Below are positions 26,672 to 35,418 of a stretch of 64,000 nt of DNA, in pieces (position 1 is the first letter of the stretch; every line of letters begins with the position of its first letter). The notes beneath the pieces were generated by a model that ran no database searches, was not told where the DNA came from, and saw only the letters and a program-made list of their open reading frames with translations. A program made the position numbers and the translations under genes. The stretch is from the NCBI GenBank assembly GCA_022823225.1, contig JAJDXM010000024.1, forward strand, positions 186,001 to 250,000, in the 5' to 3' direction. The DNA is from Gemmatimonadota bacterium. Lineage in GTDB: Bacteria; Gemmatimonadota; Gemmatimonadetes; Longimicrobiales; Gaopeijiaceae.

Positions 26672-26742
26672 CCCTCCCCGACGGTAACGGGGGCGGGTCC
26701 ACAACGAGGGAGCCAGATCACCCGCCACCGAGAAAGGGAACC

Positions 26743-26827
26743 GCCCCCGGCGCGCCGCTTTCCCCCGCAACAGGTCTTCAGTGGAATGGGGAATCCGAGA
26801 GCGGGACAGCGAGCGCCGGGGGCTTTT
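26743..26827 (+). terminator. Terminator-like inverted repeat with long loop
   Basis: GCCCCCGGCGC at 26743-26753 and GCGCCGGGGGC at 26813-26823 are perfect complements, followed by TTTT. The loop is about 59 bases. The arm sequence resembles the hairpins at 10764 and 12895. Confidence 0.5.
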
Positions 26828-27129
26828 CGCGTCCGGCGCGGCGGTGGCAATAGGACACTTGGCACAGGCTTCCCCGCGAGGAGGGAAAGGGCAAGCGGAA
26901 CCTGGCTCTTCCTTCGACCCGGTAACCCCCTCGGTCGCCACGGAGGTCGAGCCGGGGCGTCTCCGACCGCGCGGACAGTTCTGGCGTTGCCACATGGGAG
27001 CCGGTTAGCTTCCGAGCCGCTCATCCAGACCCGTAGCAGGCCGGCCTTGGGGCCGGTCTTCCTGCACGGTTGGTGAACATGGCCCGACGGCCCTATCCCA
27101 CGGTTTCCAAAGAAGGAAGAGGCAAGACC
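26828..27129. other. Intergenic stretch before lipoprotein 27130
   Basis: No gene is supported. GGCCGGCCTTGGGGCCGGTC near 27040 is a short palindromic run. GAAGGAAGAGGC just before 27130 is the ribosome-binding site. Confidence 0.3.
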
Positions 27130-27921
27130 ATGAAGAAGCCAGCTTTGATCCTGCTGGTGCTGGCCGTGATAGCGGGGTGCATCGAAATCGGGCCGGAGGT
27201 TCCTCTGGTCCATGAGTATGCCTGGGCGGGTTCCCACGGCGCCGAAGCTCCGCATCCTCGCAGTGGGGAAGCTCCGCAAGGGATTGCTGCCGACAGCACC
27301 GACTCGGTGACCTATGCGGTGTTCACCGAAATCGACGGGTCCGGGCGCGCGGATGGTATCCTGACCGTGATGAACGACTCGGCGCGCTGGCACTACGATC
27401 CGTATCGCGGCCTCTTGGGCGGGTTCATGACGCGAGATTCCGCAGATGCTCCGTTTCACATGCTTGCCGAACTCACCCGAGAACACGACGGAGCGGCGTG
27501 CAGGATGCAAGGGCCGGTGGATTCATTGGGCTGGTGGACGCCCGAACTGACCTGCGGGGGAGCCGTGGTAGACTCGGTTAGGCTCCTTCCCACCCGTCAC
27601 GGCTTCATCACCGGGCAGGTAACCAGCCATTCGGCCGAAGGCCCGGACGAAGGAGTCCGGGTGTCGTACTGCCCGTACGACGACGACGGCTTCACCTTGG
27701 GCTCCTGCAAGGCGGTCGGCTACACCGGCGATGGCGGGCACTTCCGGCTGCGGGTTCCTCCCGGAGAATGGTTCGTCATCTACTCGATCTGGGATCCCAT
27801 CTTTGACGAGTGGGAATACTGCCGGACGGACTTGGGCTCGGAGGCATATCTGGGCAGCTTCGTTACCGTCCGGCTGGCGCAAGCCAGCGACGCTTCCAGG
27901 CACTGCCCCTGGTTCAACTAG
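27130..27921 (+). CDS. Lipoprotein with carboxypeptidase-regulatory-like C-terminal domain
   Basis: A 263-residue protein; ATG 27130. Signal MKKPALILLVLAVIAGC (Cys17) followed by a flexible stretch. Residues about 60-140 form an unrecognised domain (VTYAVFTEIDGSGRADG, HMLAELTREHDG). Residues about 160-240 read GFITGQVTSHSA...EGVRVSYCPYDD, then GYTGDGGHFRLRVPPGEWFV, the typical beta sandwich of CarboxypepD-regulatory/PEGA-like domains, often found in cell-surface anchoring. The specific function is unknown. Confidence 0.75.
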   Translation: MKKPALILLVLAVIAGCIEIGPEVPLVHEYAWAGSHGAEAPHPRSGEAPQGIAADSTDSVTYAVFTEIDGSGRADGILTVMNDSARWHYDPYRGLLGGFMTRDSADAPFHMLAELTREHDGAACRMQGPVDSLGWWTPELTCGGAVVDSVRLLPTRHGFITGQVTSHSAEGPDEGVRVSYCPYDDDGFTLGSCKAVGYTGDGGHFRLRVPPGEWFVIYSIWDPIFDEWEYCRTDLGSEAYLGSFVTVRLAQASDASRHCPWFN

Positions 27922-28217
27922 GAAACAAACTTGGTGGTCGGCCTTTTTCCGGGGGGGTTCGCCGCAGAAGCGACACTCGGTCCATCTTCCCACCGCGTTC
28001 GACCGCCACGGCGAACGTCGGGGACGCCGCGCCAACGTGCGAGCGTTTGCCGCCGGATGGGACCGGCTGTGTAACCGCCCGTCGGTGCCAACGGGGACGA
28101 GGTTCCATAGGCGGCCGCTCGCCCTCCGCCACGCCAGGCAATGCGCCCCTCCCGCCGCCTCCACGCGGGGTTGCCGACAGGCACGCCACGCTCCCGGCGC
28201 CGCTCAACAACCACAGT
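27922..28217. other. Intergenic stretch
   Basis: Nothing is supported between the 27130 gene and the leader element at 28218. Confidence 0.3.
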
Positions 28218-28291
28218 GGGGAGGGATTCTCCCCGCACGACGCATGCGGGATTCTCCCGTCACAAGTCACGGGTTTTTCCTCTGGGAGCGC
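28218..28291 (+). promoter_or_regulatory. Tandem-palindrome leader element, copy B
   Basis: GGGGAGGGATTCTCCCC, GCGGGATTCTCCCGTCAC, CACGGGTTTTTCCTCTGGGAGCGC in order, about 98 bp upstream of the murein transglycosylase gene at 28389. The middle hairpin is GCGGGA/TCCCGT. It is the only copy in front of a cell-wall enzyme. Confidence 0.65.
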
Positions 28292-28388
28292 CGGGTCGCA
28301 TCGCCCATTCATTGGACGCACCGCCATAGTCCGCATCCCGAATACCGCTTGCGGAAGCACCGACCACATCATCCGAAAAGGGTTTCTC

Positions 28389-29585
28389 ATGGACAAGTGG
28401 CTGACTCGATTCGTTCTCGTCATCGCCGCCGTGGTTCTGGCCCTGATGCCCGCAAGGGTGAACATTCTGGACGCGGATTCCGTCTCGGCTCGTTCCATCG
28501 GCCAGAGCGAGGACGCGGGGCCGGGGACCGAGCGGATCTGCGAGGGCCTGGACGGTCGTCCCTGCTACGCCCACGTCGAGATCAGGTCGCCATCGGCTGG
28601 TGATGGGGCGATCGAGGAGGAGGTCACCCGGTGGCTGAATCGTTGGAGGACCACGGGGCGGGGTCCGGTCCGGCGCGGCCTGAAGCGGATGGGCAGGTAC
28701 GAAGACTACATCGACGCCGAGTTGGCGGCGCGGGACCTGCCGCCCTCGCTCCGCTACCTCCCCCTCATCGAGGCCGACTACAATCACTTGGCCGTTTCAC
28801 CGGCGGGGGCGGTCGGGCTCTGGCAACTGATGCCCGAGACCGCCCGGTCGCTTGGGCTCGAGGTCAACTCCCTCGTGGATCAGCGATTCGATGCGTACGC
28901 CGCCACACAGGCCGCGCTGGACTACCTGGCTGCTCTGCATGACCGGTTCCAGTGCTGGTATCTGGCCTTGGCGGCCTACAATGCGGGGCCGACGCGGATC
29001 GAGCGCGCGATCCGGCGGCAAGGTGGAACCCGGCCCCGCAACGACGCATTCTTCGGGCATATCCGCGACGGGCTGCCCAAGGAGACCCGGGACTACATTC
29101 CCAAGTTCCTCGCGAGCGTTCGTTTGGCTGGCGACCTCTCGGTCACAGCGCGTGCGGCGTCCGAAAGGGATTTGCCGGAGCGTTTCGATGTCGTCCGTGT
29201 CGAGGGAGTGGCTTCGGCGGATGTCCTCGCCGAGGCCGCGGGCATCACCGAAGACGCATTCCGGACCCTGAACCCACACCTGCGCATCGGTCTGGTCCCG
29301 GCGGGCGGGTCGACGCCGTTGCGGGTCCCCGTCGGCGCGGGCGACCGGTTTCTCGCCCGCCTCGCCACAGTCCCGGCCGGGGAACGCTCCACGCTTCGTG
29401 AACACACCGTCGTCCAGGGGGAAACCCTGGAGCGCATCGCACGACGGTACGCTGTTCCGTTGGACGCTTTGCGCACGGCCAATCCGGACGTGCGGCCTCG
29501 GCGCATCCAGATCGGGACCGCTCTGATGATTCCCCGCAGTCTGGAGGGAGTGGCTGGAGGCGGATGCGGCACCTGTCGGGCATGA
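28389..29585 (+). CDS. Membrane-bound lytic murein transglycosylase (MltD-like), LysM
   Basis: A 398-residue cell-wall lytic enzyme. ATG 28389 starts an N-terminal membrane/signal segment (MDKWLTRFVLVIAAVVLAL). The SLT domain is at residues about 115-255: LPLIEADYNHL with catalytic Glu128, then GAVGLWQLMPETARSLG, a YLAALHDRFQ... segment and AYNAGPTRIERA. A LysM peptidoglycan-binding domain ends the protein (about 335-388: VQGETLERIARRYAVPLDAL...NPDVRPRRIQIG, split here). Length and order match MltD-type enzymes, which cleave the glycan strand with formation of 1,6-anhydromuramic ends. It is preceded by leader copy B. Confidence 0.9.
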   Translation: MDKWLTRFVLVIAAVVLALMPARVNILDADSVSARSIGQSEDAGPGTERICEGLDGRPCYAHVEIRSPSAGDGAIEEEVTRWLNRWRTTGRGPVRRGLKRMGRYEDYIDAELAARDLPPSLRYLPLIEADYNHLAVSPAGAVGLWQLMPETARSLGLEVNSLVDQRFDAYAATQAALDYLAALHDRFQCWYLALAAYNAGPTRIERAIRRQGGTRPRNDAFFGHIRDGLPKETRDYIPKFLASVRLAGDLSVTARAASERDLPERFDVVRVEGVASADVLAEAAGITEDAFRTLNPHLRIGLVPAGGSTPLRVPVGAGDRFLARLATVPAGERSTLREHTVVQGETLERIARRYAVPLDALRTANPDVRPRRIQIGTALMIPRSLEGVAGGGCGTCRA

Positions 29586-29698
29586 TGGTCGCGGCGGCCG
29601 AAACAGGAACACTGAAGTCGTCGTTCGCGGGAAACCGCCGGGCTGAGTTCCACCAAGGAAGCTCAATGGGGGCGCACTGGAGAATCCGGCTCAGACTT

Positions 29699-29872
29699 GG
29701 GGGGAATCTCCCCGCCCGGCAAGACCGGAAATCACCCGTCAGAATCTCAGGGCTTTCCCTCTCGTAGCGCTGAAATCCGTTGCCGATATTGGAGTTGCCA
29801 GTTTGGCAGCCCTCTTGGGAAGACGCCCCCGGGACGGCATGACAAGGATTCCTCCAAAAAGGGAGAGAAACG
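29699..29872 (+). promoter_or_regulatory. Tandem-palindrome leader element, copy C
   Basis: Full-length version: GGGGGGAATCTCCCCGCC, CCGGAAATCACCCGTCAGAA, CAGGGCTTTCCCTCT, then TAGCGCTGAAATCCGTTGCC, GATATTGGAG and a GCCAGTTTGGC palindrome before the ribosome-binding site GGGAGAGAAACG. Nearly identical to copy F (35716-35886) along its whole length. Confidence 0.75.
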
Positions 29873-30031
29873 ATGAAGACGGCACTCACTCGACTCGCAA
29901 CCGTGGGCGTGATCGCGATCGCGCTGCTGACTGCGGCCTGCATGGGCTCGTCGCCGACCGACCCGATCGGCTCGCAGGCCACCACGTCCTCCGTGCTCGC
30001 CGACCCGCCGGACGAGGTCGTCAAGCGGTAG
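29873..30031 (+). CDS. 52-residue lipoprotein, copy 1
   Basis: ATG 29873 behind GGGAGAG. The signal MKTALTRLATVGVIAIALL ends in lipobox LTAAC (Cys23). The mature part is only 30 residues, Ser/Thr/Pro-rich, with PTDPIGSQ and ending DPPDEVVKR. The copies at 35419 and 35887 have the same length. It is monocistronic: leader C before it and a strong terminator after it. The function is unknown; such short lipopeptides could be surface signals, toxins of lipoprotein type or decoys (inference only). Confidence 0.75.
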   Translation: MKTALTRLATVGVIAIALLTAACMGSSPTDPIGSQATTSSVLADPPDEVVKR

Positions 30032-30056
30032 GGCGGGGATTCCTCGCCGAAGGACG

Positions 30057-30110
30057 CGGGAGAGCCTCCCCCACCGGCCCGTGGCGCCCGGGGGGCTCTC
30101 CCCCGTTTTT
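30057..30110 (+). terminator. Rho-independent terminator
   Basis: CGGGAGAGCC at 30057-30066 pairs with GGCTCTCCCCCG at 30094-30105, followed directly by TTTTT. It sits 26 bp after the 52-residue lipoprotein gene. Remnants of the same stem (CGGGAGAGCC) are seen after the copy ending at 35577. Confidence 0.8.
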
Positions 30111-30446
30111 CTCGGGCGCGTTACCTCCGTCAGGGCGAACCCCCCCTGACGACCTCCCCCCAACTCACAGACGAAGGATGAGAGGCAAACAGAATGCAGA
30201 CGGCATCCCTTTCTCGGGGCTCGGCGATCGTTCTCCTGCGCGGCGCGGCCAGCGCGGCTTCGAAGCCCGCCAGAATCATGTGCGGGCGGTTGCGCCGCCG
30301 AAACAGATTCCCTTCGCCTGAGCGCGCGAGCGGCTGGTGGTTCGTCCCCCGGAGCGTCCTGTCCTCGCCGACCCTCGACGACGACCCGCTTGACCGGTTG
30401 CGGCGGGCCGGCCTGATCTAGTGGCAATCGCAGTCCGGACTCTTCC
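30111..30446. other. Gene-poor stretch; one weak ORF
   Basis: Apart from the doubtful small frame at 30194-30421 there is no feature I can support here. Confidence 0.3.
30194..30421 (+). CDS. Doubtful small ORF
   Basis: A 75-codon frame from ATG 30194, with GAGAGG at fair spacing. The product is Arg/Ser-rich without a fold I can name and ends LDDDPLDRLRRAGLI. It may be a chance frame in GC-rich DNA. Confidence 0.2.
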   Translation: MQTASLSRGSAIVLLRGAASAASKPARIMCGRLRRRNRFPSPERASGWWFVPRSVLSSPTLDDDPLDRLRRAGLI

Positions 30447-30794
30447 TTACCCGCCCCCCCCGAGCCGCCCCGGTGCGACCAGGGCAAGGCTCACCGCCGC
30501 CACTGCGCTGACGATCCACAACGCCACGGCGATTTTGGCGAGCACGGACCACGCCGGCCGGCCCTCGTAGCGATTCGCCGCCTTCCAGATCGCGACCCAC
30601 ACCAGAATGTGAAAGACCACGGAGACCCCGACCGTGGTGAACACCGGCCAGCCCTCGGAGTCCCGAACGACGGGACCGACGAGCAATGCCTGGGCGATGC
30701 CCACACCCAGGCCGAACGCCCAGAACGTGACGGCGAGGCCGCAGTGGCCGCCCAGAAGGCGGAGCAGGAATCCTTCGGGTTGTTGTTCGGTCAT
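30447..30794 (-). CDS. Four-TM hypothetical protein, copy 1
   Basis: A 115-residue inner-membrane protein; ATG 30794 follows AAGGAAG. It starts with a short soluble part (MTEQQPEGFLLRLLGGH) and has four hydrophobic segments (VTFWAFGLGVGIAQALLV, VFTTVGVSVVFHILVWVAIW, an Arg-Tyr-Glu-Gly-Arg loop, LAKIAVALWIVSAVAAVSLA). It matches 40121-40528 along the full length, and a decayed third copy lies at 41410-41640. The role is unknown. Confidence 0.75.
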   Translation of the reverse strand: MTEQQPEGFLLRLLGGHCGLAVTFWAFGLGVGIAQALLVGPVVRDSEGWPVFTTVGVSVVFHILVWVAIWKAANRYEGRPAWSVLAKIAVALWIVSAVAAVSLALVAPGRLGGGG

Positions 30795-30937
30795 CACCGG
30801 ACTCTTCCTTGGTCAGAGGGTTGAGATCGGCCAGCGCCGCGCGGGGCTGTCCGCCCAGCTTGCCGCTGGCGGCTCCCTTGGAGAGTTTGGAATGTAGGCT
30901 TTCGTCCGAATCGAGCCAAGCGGCTGCGAGGTGACAG

Positions 30938-31630
30938 TTGGCACGTTCTCCGAAGACCGCTCTGGACAGCCGCGACCGGCGGGCGCGGCGCGCGTTGGCC
31001 GCTCGGTGGCAACCGGTCACCGGGCGCGACGATGATCTGCACCCTTCCGACTCCGTCAGTGTACCGACCCTGCTGCATGTGACGGCGCACGATGGCCACA
31101 TGCGCGAGTCGCTGCGGTCCGAGGTCGGCGACCAGGTGGCTTCGGAGCTTCGCTTTCTGCTGGCGCTTGCGTGCGCGCTCGAGGCCGCGCCCGTGGGCAT
31201 CGGCGTGTCCGGCTGGGTGATGACCGCGCGGGAGCGGCCCGGCAGCCTGTCGGTGCGCGTCTACGGTCCGAACGGCTTGGCCGTGGCCGTGTTTGCGGCG
31301 GGCGCCGAGCACGACGCGCCGCGGGGCCGCGACGACGCTTGGCGACGCGTGGTCGGCGAAGCCACATGGCTTCTCAGAGGTGCCTCTCCCGACGCGCCGC
31401 CGCTGGTCGAACCGCCCGAACCCCCTTGGTTGATCGGCGCTCTGCTTCCGGCCGTCCTCGCGTATCCGGAGAGCGTGGGGTGGCTGGCCGACTTCGAGCG
31501 GTGCGCGGCATGGGTCTGGCTGGACATCGCAATGCAGGCCAATCGGGGGCAGGCTGCCAGGGAGACGATTGAGGACATTGCGCTGGCGGACGCCTGGATT
31601 CTCGGCGGCCGCCGTGGCGTGCCCGCTTGA
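30938..31630 (+). CDS. Hypothetical protein, paralogue of 15254-15802
   Basis: A 230-residue soluble protein starting at TTG 30938 with GAGGTGA just upstream. It shares with the 182-residue protein of the GIY-YIG operon the blocks MRESLRSEV, GVSGWVMTARER, VRVYGPNG, PPEPPWLIGALLP and CAAWVWLDI. It carries about 50 extra N-terminal residues. I cannot name a family. It is divergent from the 4-TM gene 30447. Confidence 0.6.
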   Translation: MARSPKTALDSRDRRARRALAARWQPVTGRDDDLHPSDSVSVPTLLHVTAHDGHMRESLRSEVGDQVASELRFLLALACALEAAPVGIGVSGWVMTARERPGSLSVRVYGPNGLAVAVFAAGAEHDAPRGRDDAWRRVVGEATWLLRGASPDAPPLVEPPEPPWLIGALLPAVLAYPESVGWLADFERCAAWVWLDIAMQANRGQAARETIEDIALADAWILGGRRGVPA

Positions 31631-31907
31631 CGTTCCAGCCGGGCGTTTTGTGTCTCTCCGAGCCCGCAAACCGAATCGCTCAGGTGTCGTCTCGGGCCCA
31701 CCGGACGTGCTGCGGCCCACCGGGATCTGGCCGCGACTGTCCGGGTGGTTTTGAATTGAACGGAATCGACTATCTTGGGTGCTCGACCACGGGGCGACGC
31801 CCGGAGTGGCAATCGCTCCGCACCGACTTCGGCGCATGGGTCTCGGCCCACGCCCTGCCCTTCGGCGCCGGGGACCGAGCCGACACTCGCAAAGGATCAC
31901 CCGAAGC

Positions 31908-33158
31908 GTGAACACAGGACCTCGACCAGCGAATCACCGCATCCGCCGATTGTGGCTGCCGCCGCGACCGCCAAGCGAGGTAATCGAGGACAGGAGCGTC
32001 GGCTTCATCGAGTTGTTCTACGACCTCGTGTACGTCGCGCTTATCGCACGAACCGCGCACAACCTCGCCCACCAGATGAGCTGGAGCGCGGTCGGTGAGT
32101 TCGCTCTCGTGTTCAGCCTGATATGGATCGCGTGGCTGAACGGCACGGCCTACCACGACTCCCACGGGCGCGAAGACATTCGGAGCCGCACCTACATCTT
32201 CGTTCAGATGCTTCTCGTCGCCCTGCTCGCCGTCTATGCCGGCGACGGAGCGGCGGGCCGCGACGGATTCTCGATCCTGTACGGCGTGTTCCTTGGCCTC
32301 TTGGCGTGGCTCTGGTACAGCGTCACTCTCCAGGGGGAGGAGGGGTATCGAAGGACATTGCGTCCTTATCTCGCGACCCTCCTCTTCGCGGCGGCGGCGA
32401 TGGCCGGATCGGCGTTTGCGCCGGCCGCCCTGCAACTGCCGATCTGGGTGGGCGTCGTGCTGCTGTGGCTCTGTACGGGCCTGTACGTCACGCGGGCGGC
32501 CTCCGAGTGGTATGATCAACCCGCCGTCTCGGCTGCCCTCGTCGAGCGCTTTGGTCTGTTCACGATCATCGTCCTGGGCGAGGTCGTGGTCGGCGTCGTA
32601 CTCGGCCTCGATGCTTCACCGCGCGGCGTTCACGCGATGACCACCGGCCTTCTTTCGCTGGGGATCGGGTTCGGGTTGTGGTGGGTCTACTTCGACTTGG
32701 TCGGCCACCGACGGCCAAGAGCGGGGCGCAGCGGCTTGCCCACCTGGATCTTCCTGCACCTTCCCCTGACAATGGCGATCGCCACGGCAGGCGCTGCGTT
32801 GACCGGCGTGATCGAGTACGCCGAGGAACCCCGGGCATCCGCGATCGTCACATGGGTGCTCGCCGGCTCGGTCGGCCTCGCCCTGGCAACGCTCGCGGCC
32901 ATAGTGCGCACACTGGAGGCCTGGGTTCGGCACCGCTCGATCTATCTGCCCGCCTCCATCGCGATGATCGTCTTGGCGGTCGCTTCGGCGGGTCTGGCGC
33001 TGTGGCGCCCCTCGTCCGTGGAACTCGTGCTGACCCTGCTGGCGTTTCTGTCGCTCGTGTGGTGCGTCTACGTCCTTCGCTGGCTCACCTTCCGCAGGGA
33101 AGCGGCCGCAAGACCTCCCGCCACCAAGGAGCATCCCGGCACCGATCCCGGACGTTGA
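31908..33158 (+). CDS. ltrA: LtrA-like (low temperature requirement A) membrane protein
   Basis: A 416-residue integral membrane protein from GTG 31908, with AAAGGA upstream. The family start SVGFIELFYDLVYVALIART (Glu-Leu-Phe-Tyr-Asp-Leu) is present at residues about 35-55, then the HDSHGREDIRSR loop and about 11 membrane segments. A later RFGLFTIIVLGEVVVGVV segment is the typical second LtrA motif. LtrA proteins were first noticed through cold-sensitive Listeria growth; the transported or sensed substrate is not known. No linked genes suggest a role. Confidence 0.85.
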   Translation: MNTGPRPANHRIRRLWLPPRPPSEVIEDRSVGFIELFYDLVYVALIARTAHNLAHQMSWSAVGEFALVFSLIWIAWLNGTAYHDSHGREDIRSRTYIFVQMLLVALLAVYAGDGAAGRDGFSILYGVFLGLLAWLWYSVTLQGEEGYRRTLRPYLATLLFAAAAMAGSAFAPAALQLPIWVGVVLLWLCTGLYVTRAASEWYDQPAVSAALVERFGLFTIIVLGEVVVGVVLGLDASPRGVHAMTTGLLSLGIGFGLWWVYFDLVGHRRPRAGRSGLPTWIFLHLPLTMAIATAGAALTGVIEYAEEPRASAIVTWVLAGSVGLALATLAAIVRTLEAWVRHRSIYLPASIAMIVLAVASAGLALWRPSSVELVLTLLAFLSLVWCVYVLRWLTFRREAAARPPATKEHPGTDPGR

Positions 33159-33251
33159 GGTTGGGCACCCCTTCCGGTCGGGGCCTGCCCGCCTAACAAC
33201 CGGCCAAACGCCAAGACGATCAACGCCGCCGGTCTGCCCCGTCGTCGGACT

Positions 33252-33503
33252 TTACGGCCCGACCTCCGGGAACCGCTCCGACTGCTCGCCCGCCGGTATC
33301 TGGCGGAGCTTGCGCACCGCGCGCGACACGTCGCGTGCGTCGGAGCGAATCAGGAGCCAATCGGCGCCGAACCGGTTCAGGCGCACCCAACACAAGCCGT
33401 CCCCGGCTTCGTCGAAGGCGACCACTTCGCGGGCGTGTATCTTCCGCCCGTAGGCTTGCCCGATGATGCCACTGTCGTTCACGGTAGTGGACCTTTCCCC
33501 CAT
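33252..33503 (-). CDS. Small hypothetical protein
   Basis: The most protein-like part of this frame begins at MGERSTTVNDSGIIGQ (ATG 33503) or at the GTG seven codons later, which has GGGGGAAAGG at proper spacing. The 83-residue product has alternating strands (GRKIHAREVVAFDEAGD, LCWVRLNRFGADWLLIRSD) and a basic helix. No family is recognised. Confidence 0.45.
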   Translation of the reverse strand: MGERSTTVNDSGIIGQAYGRKIHAREVVAFDEAGDGLCWVRLNRFGADWLLIRSDARDVSRAVRKLRQIPAGEQSERFPEVGP

Positions 33504-33943
33504 CTCAGCGTAAACCTGCCTTTCGGGCTCCGATGTTGGATCCGAAGCTCCCGCTTGGGCGCCAGCTCCGCGTTCGCCTTCCAGCAACACGCCGGTGCGT
33601 GCCGATGGCCCCCCACTCAGTCCAGTTCGCGTGAAGAGACAAGGGGGATACGCTCCGGCCGTTTCCGCCCACGGGTGATCCGGGTACTGAAGGGACGGGT
33701 CCCAGCGTTCGGCGTCCGGCATGGCGCCTCCATTTGGCGCTGCAACGTATGGGGTACGACAACAGACCGCCAGACTGGAGTGCCCGGATAGCGGCCGAGG
33801 AACACCAAACCGGCCATCGACGACCTTCTGGCCTACCCACCCGGCCCAAGGAGTGCGGTGGTCTTACACCTGGCTCCCGAAGTACCCGATCGTCGGGCCG
33901 GGGCTGCGCTCCTGACCCATTCCGGTCCTGCGCCCCTACCCTG
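33504..33943. other. Gene-poor stretch
   Basis: Only GC-driven frames are seen here. Nothing is supported before the leader element at 33944. Confidence 0.35.
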
Positions 33944-34114
33944 TGGGGGGAAATCCCCCACTCAGGGGACCGGGAATCACCCGTCAGAATCTCAGCGCTT
34001 TTCCTCTGGGAGCGCTGATACGCGCCGCCGATATTGGAGGTGCCAGCGTTGGCAGCTTCCCGGGAAGACGCCTTGGGACGGTATGACAACACTCCTCCAA
34101 AAGGGAGAGAAACG
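33944..34114 (+). promoter_or_regulatory. Tandem-palindrome leader element, copy D
   Basis: GGGGGGAAATCCCCC, CCGGGAATCACCCGTCAGAA, CAGCGCTTTTCCTCTGGGAG, then GCGCTGATACGCGCCGCCGA, TATTGGAGGTGCCAGCGTTGGCAG and the GGGAGAGAAACG ribosome-binding site. The third palindrome is weaker than in copies C and F. Confidence 0.7.
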
Positions 34115-35125
34115 ATGAAGACGGCACTCACTCGACTCGCAACCGCGGGCGCGATCGCGCTCGTGTTCCTGACCTCGGTGTCCGCCTGTATGGACACGGG
34201 CAACTTCATCGAGCCCATTGACGATGTGGACACCGGACCGACTTCGGCGGCTTCGGCGGCGGACACGGACTGTGGGTTGGTGATCTGTCCGGAAGGACCT
34301 CGGCCTGGCGGTGGCGGCTCGACGTTCGTTGCGAATAATGTCGGGCTGACTATCGAGCAGTGCCAGGCCGGTACGGACAGCGATGGCGATGGGCTTACCG
34401 ACGCGTGCGAGTTGACGGTAGCGCGGGCGTTCGCCCCGTGGATGCGGGTTCATCCGTCCGACGACATCACTCGCGATGAGTACTATGCGGTCACCCCCAG
34501 CACAGGAAACCGGATCCTCGTGTTCTATGCGTTCGGGTACCACCGCGATCACGGTCGCGTTTGCTCACACGCTATCTGCACTGCTCACAACGGCGACTCG
34601 GAGTTCGTGATCGTCGAGGTTGCGGCTCAGAGCGATCCGACGTGGTACATGACGGAGGTCTTCCTGTCGGCTCATCTGGGTGAGGGGTGGGGCGCGGATC
34701 ACTCGGACCGTTTCGACGCAACCGAGCTGGACTCATACCGCGGGGCTCCCATCGTCTGGGTCGCGAAGAACAAGCACGCGAACTACAAATCGAAGGCGGC
34801 ATGTGAAGGCGGCGGCCTGGGTTGGGGAATTGCTGAGCACTGCGGCAGCAATGAGTTGGCCTTCTTTCGGGTATACGCTGACGGCAATCTCGGGCAGAGC
34901 GAGAACGACAACCCCGGTGCCGGGCTTCGGATGCTGACGAACTGCGTGGGAAGCCGGAGCCGACCGAACTTGCCGCGGACCGAGTGCTACTGGATTGCGG
35001 GCCGTCGCTTCTATGGCTGGCAATCACGTCGAGAGGACAATGGGTCCGGTGCCTACTACGATAAGCTGGCCCAGTTCGGATTCCACCGGACCCGCGCACC
35101 ACGGCTCGCGGTTTCGTGGCCGTAG
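34115..35125 (+). CDS. Secreted protein with Vps62/NPP1-like fold, shared MKTALTRLA leader
   Basis: A 336-residue protein. The signal MKTALTRLATAGAIALVFL with lipobox SVSAC (about 25) is shared with neighbours; the mature part is unique in this window. A calcium-type DSDGDGLTDACE segment is followed by HNGDSEFVIVEV, reminiscent of the H-x-G-D-x-E motif of Vps62/necrosis-inducing (NPP1) proteins, and WVAKNKHANYKSK, like their second His-containing motif. The Cys pairs suggest an exported fold. Function in bacteria of this type is not established; assignment from motif likeness only. Confidence 0.6.
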   Translation: MKTALTRLATAGAIALVFLTSVSACMDTGNFIEPIDDVDTGPTSAASAADTDCGLVICPEGPRPGGGGSTFVANNVGLTIEQCQAGTDSDGDGLTDACELTVARAFAPWMRVHPSDDITRDEYYAVTPSTGNRILVFYAFGYHRDHGRVCSHAICTAHNGDSEFVIVEVAAQSDPTWYMTEVFLSAHLGEGWGADHSDRFDATELDSYRGAPIVWVAKNKHANYKSKAACEGGGLGWGIAEHCGSNELAFFRVYADGNLGQSENDNPGAGLRMLTNCVGSRSRPNLPRTECYWIAGRRFYGWQSRREDNGSGAYYDKLAQFGFHRTRAPRLAVSWP

Positions 35126-35242
35126 GGGTTGCCCAGGGAACAGCTTCCTCCCTCCTGCCGGCAGGCACCCGCCCGTCAAACCCCAGCCCAGCGACAATGA
35201 ACCTCCCCCTTCTCCCGGGGGGCCCGAACCCCGTTCACTGGT

Positions 35243-35418
35243 GGGGGGAATCTCCCCGCCCGGGGGGACCGGAAATCACCTGTCATAATCTCAGGACTTT
35301 TCCTCTGGGAGGCGCTGAAGTGCGCTGTCGATATTGGAGATGCCAGTTTTGGCTCGCCCCGTTTTGGGAAGCCGCCCGGGGGGCGGGCATGACTAGGACT
35401 CATTCGAAAGGAAGACCG
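35243..35418 (+). promoter_or_regulatory. Tandem-palindrome leader element, copy E
   Basis: GGGGGGAATCTCCCC, GGACCGGAAATCACCTGTCA, CAGGACTTTTCCTCTGGGAG, then GCGCTGAAGTGCGCTGTCGA and TATTGGAGATGCCAG before the 35419 start. It is the most diverged of the full-length copies. Confidence 0.65.
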
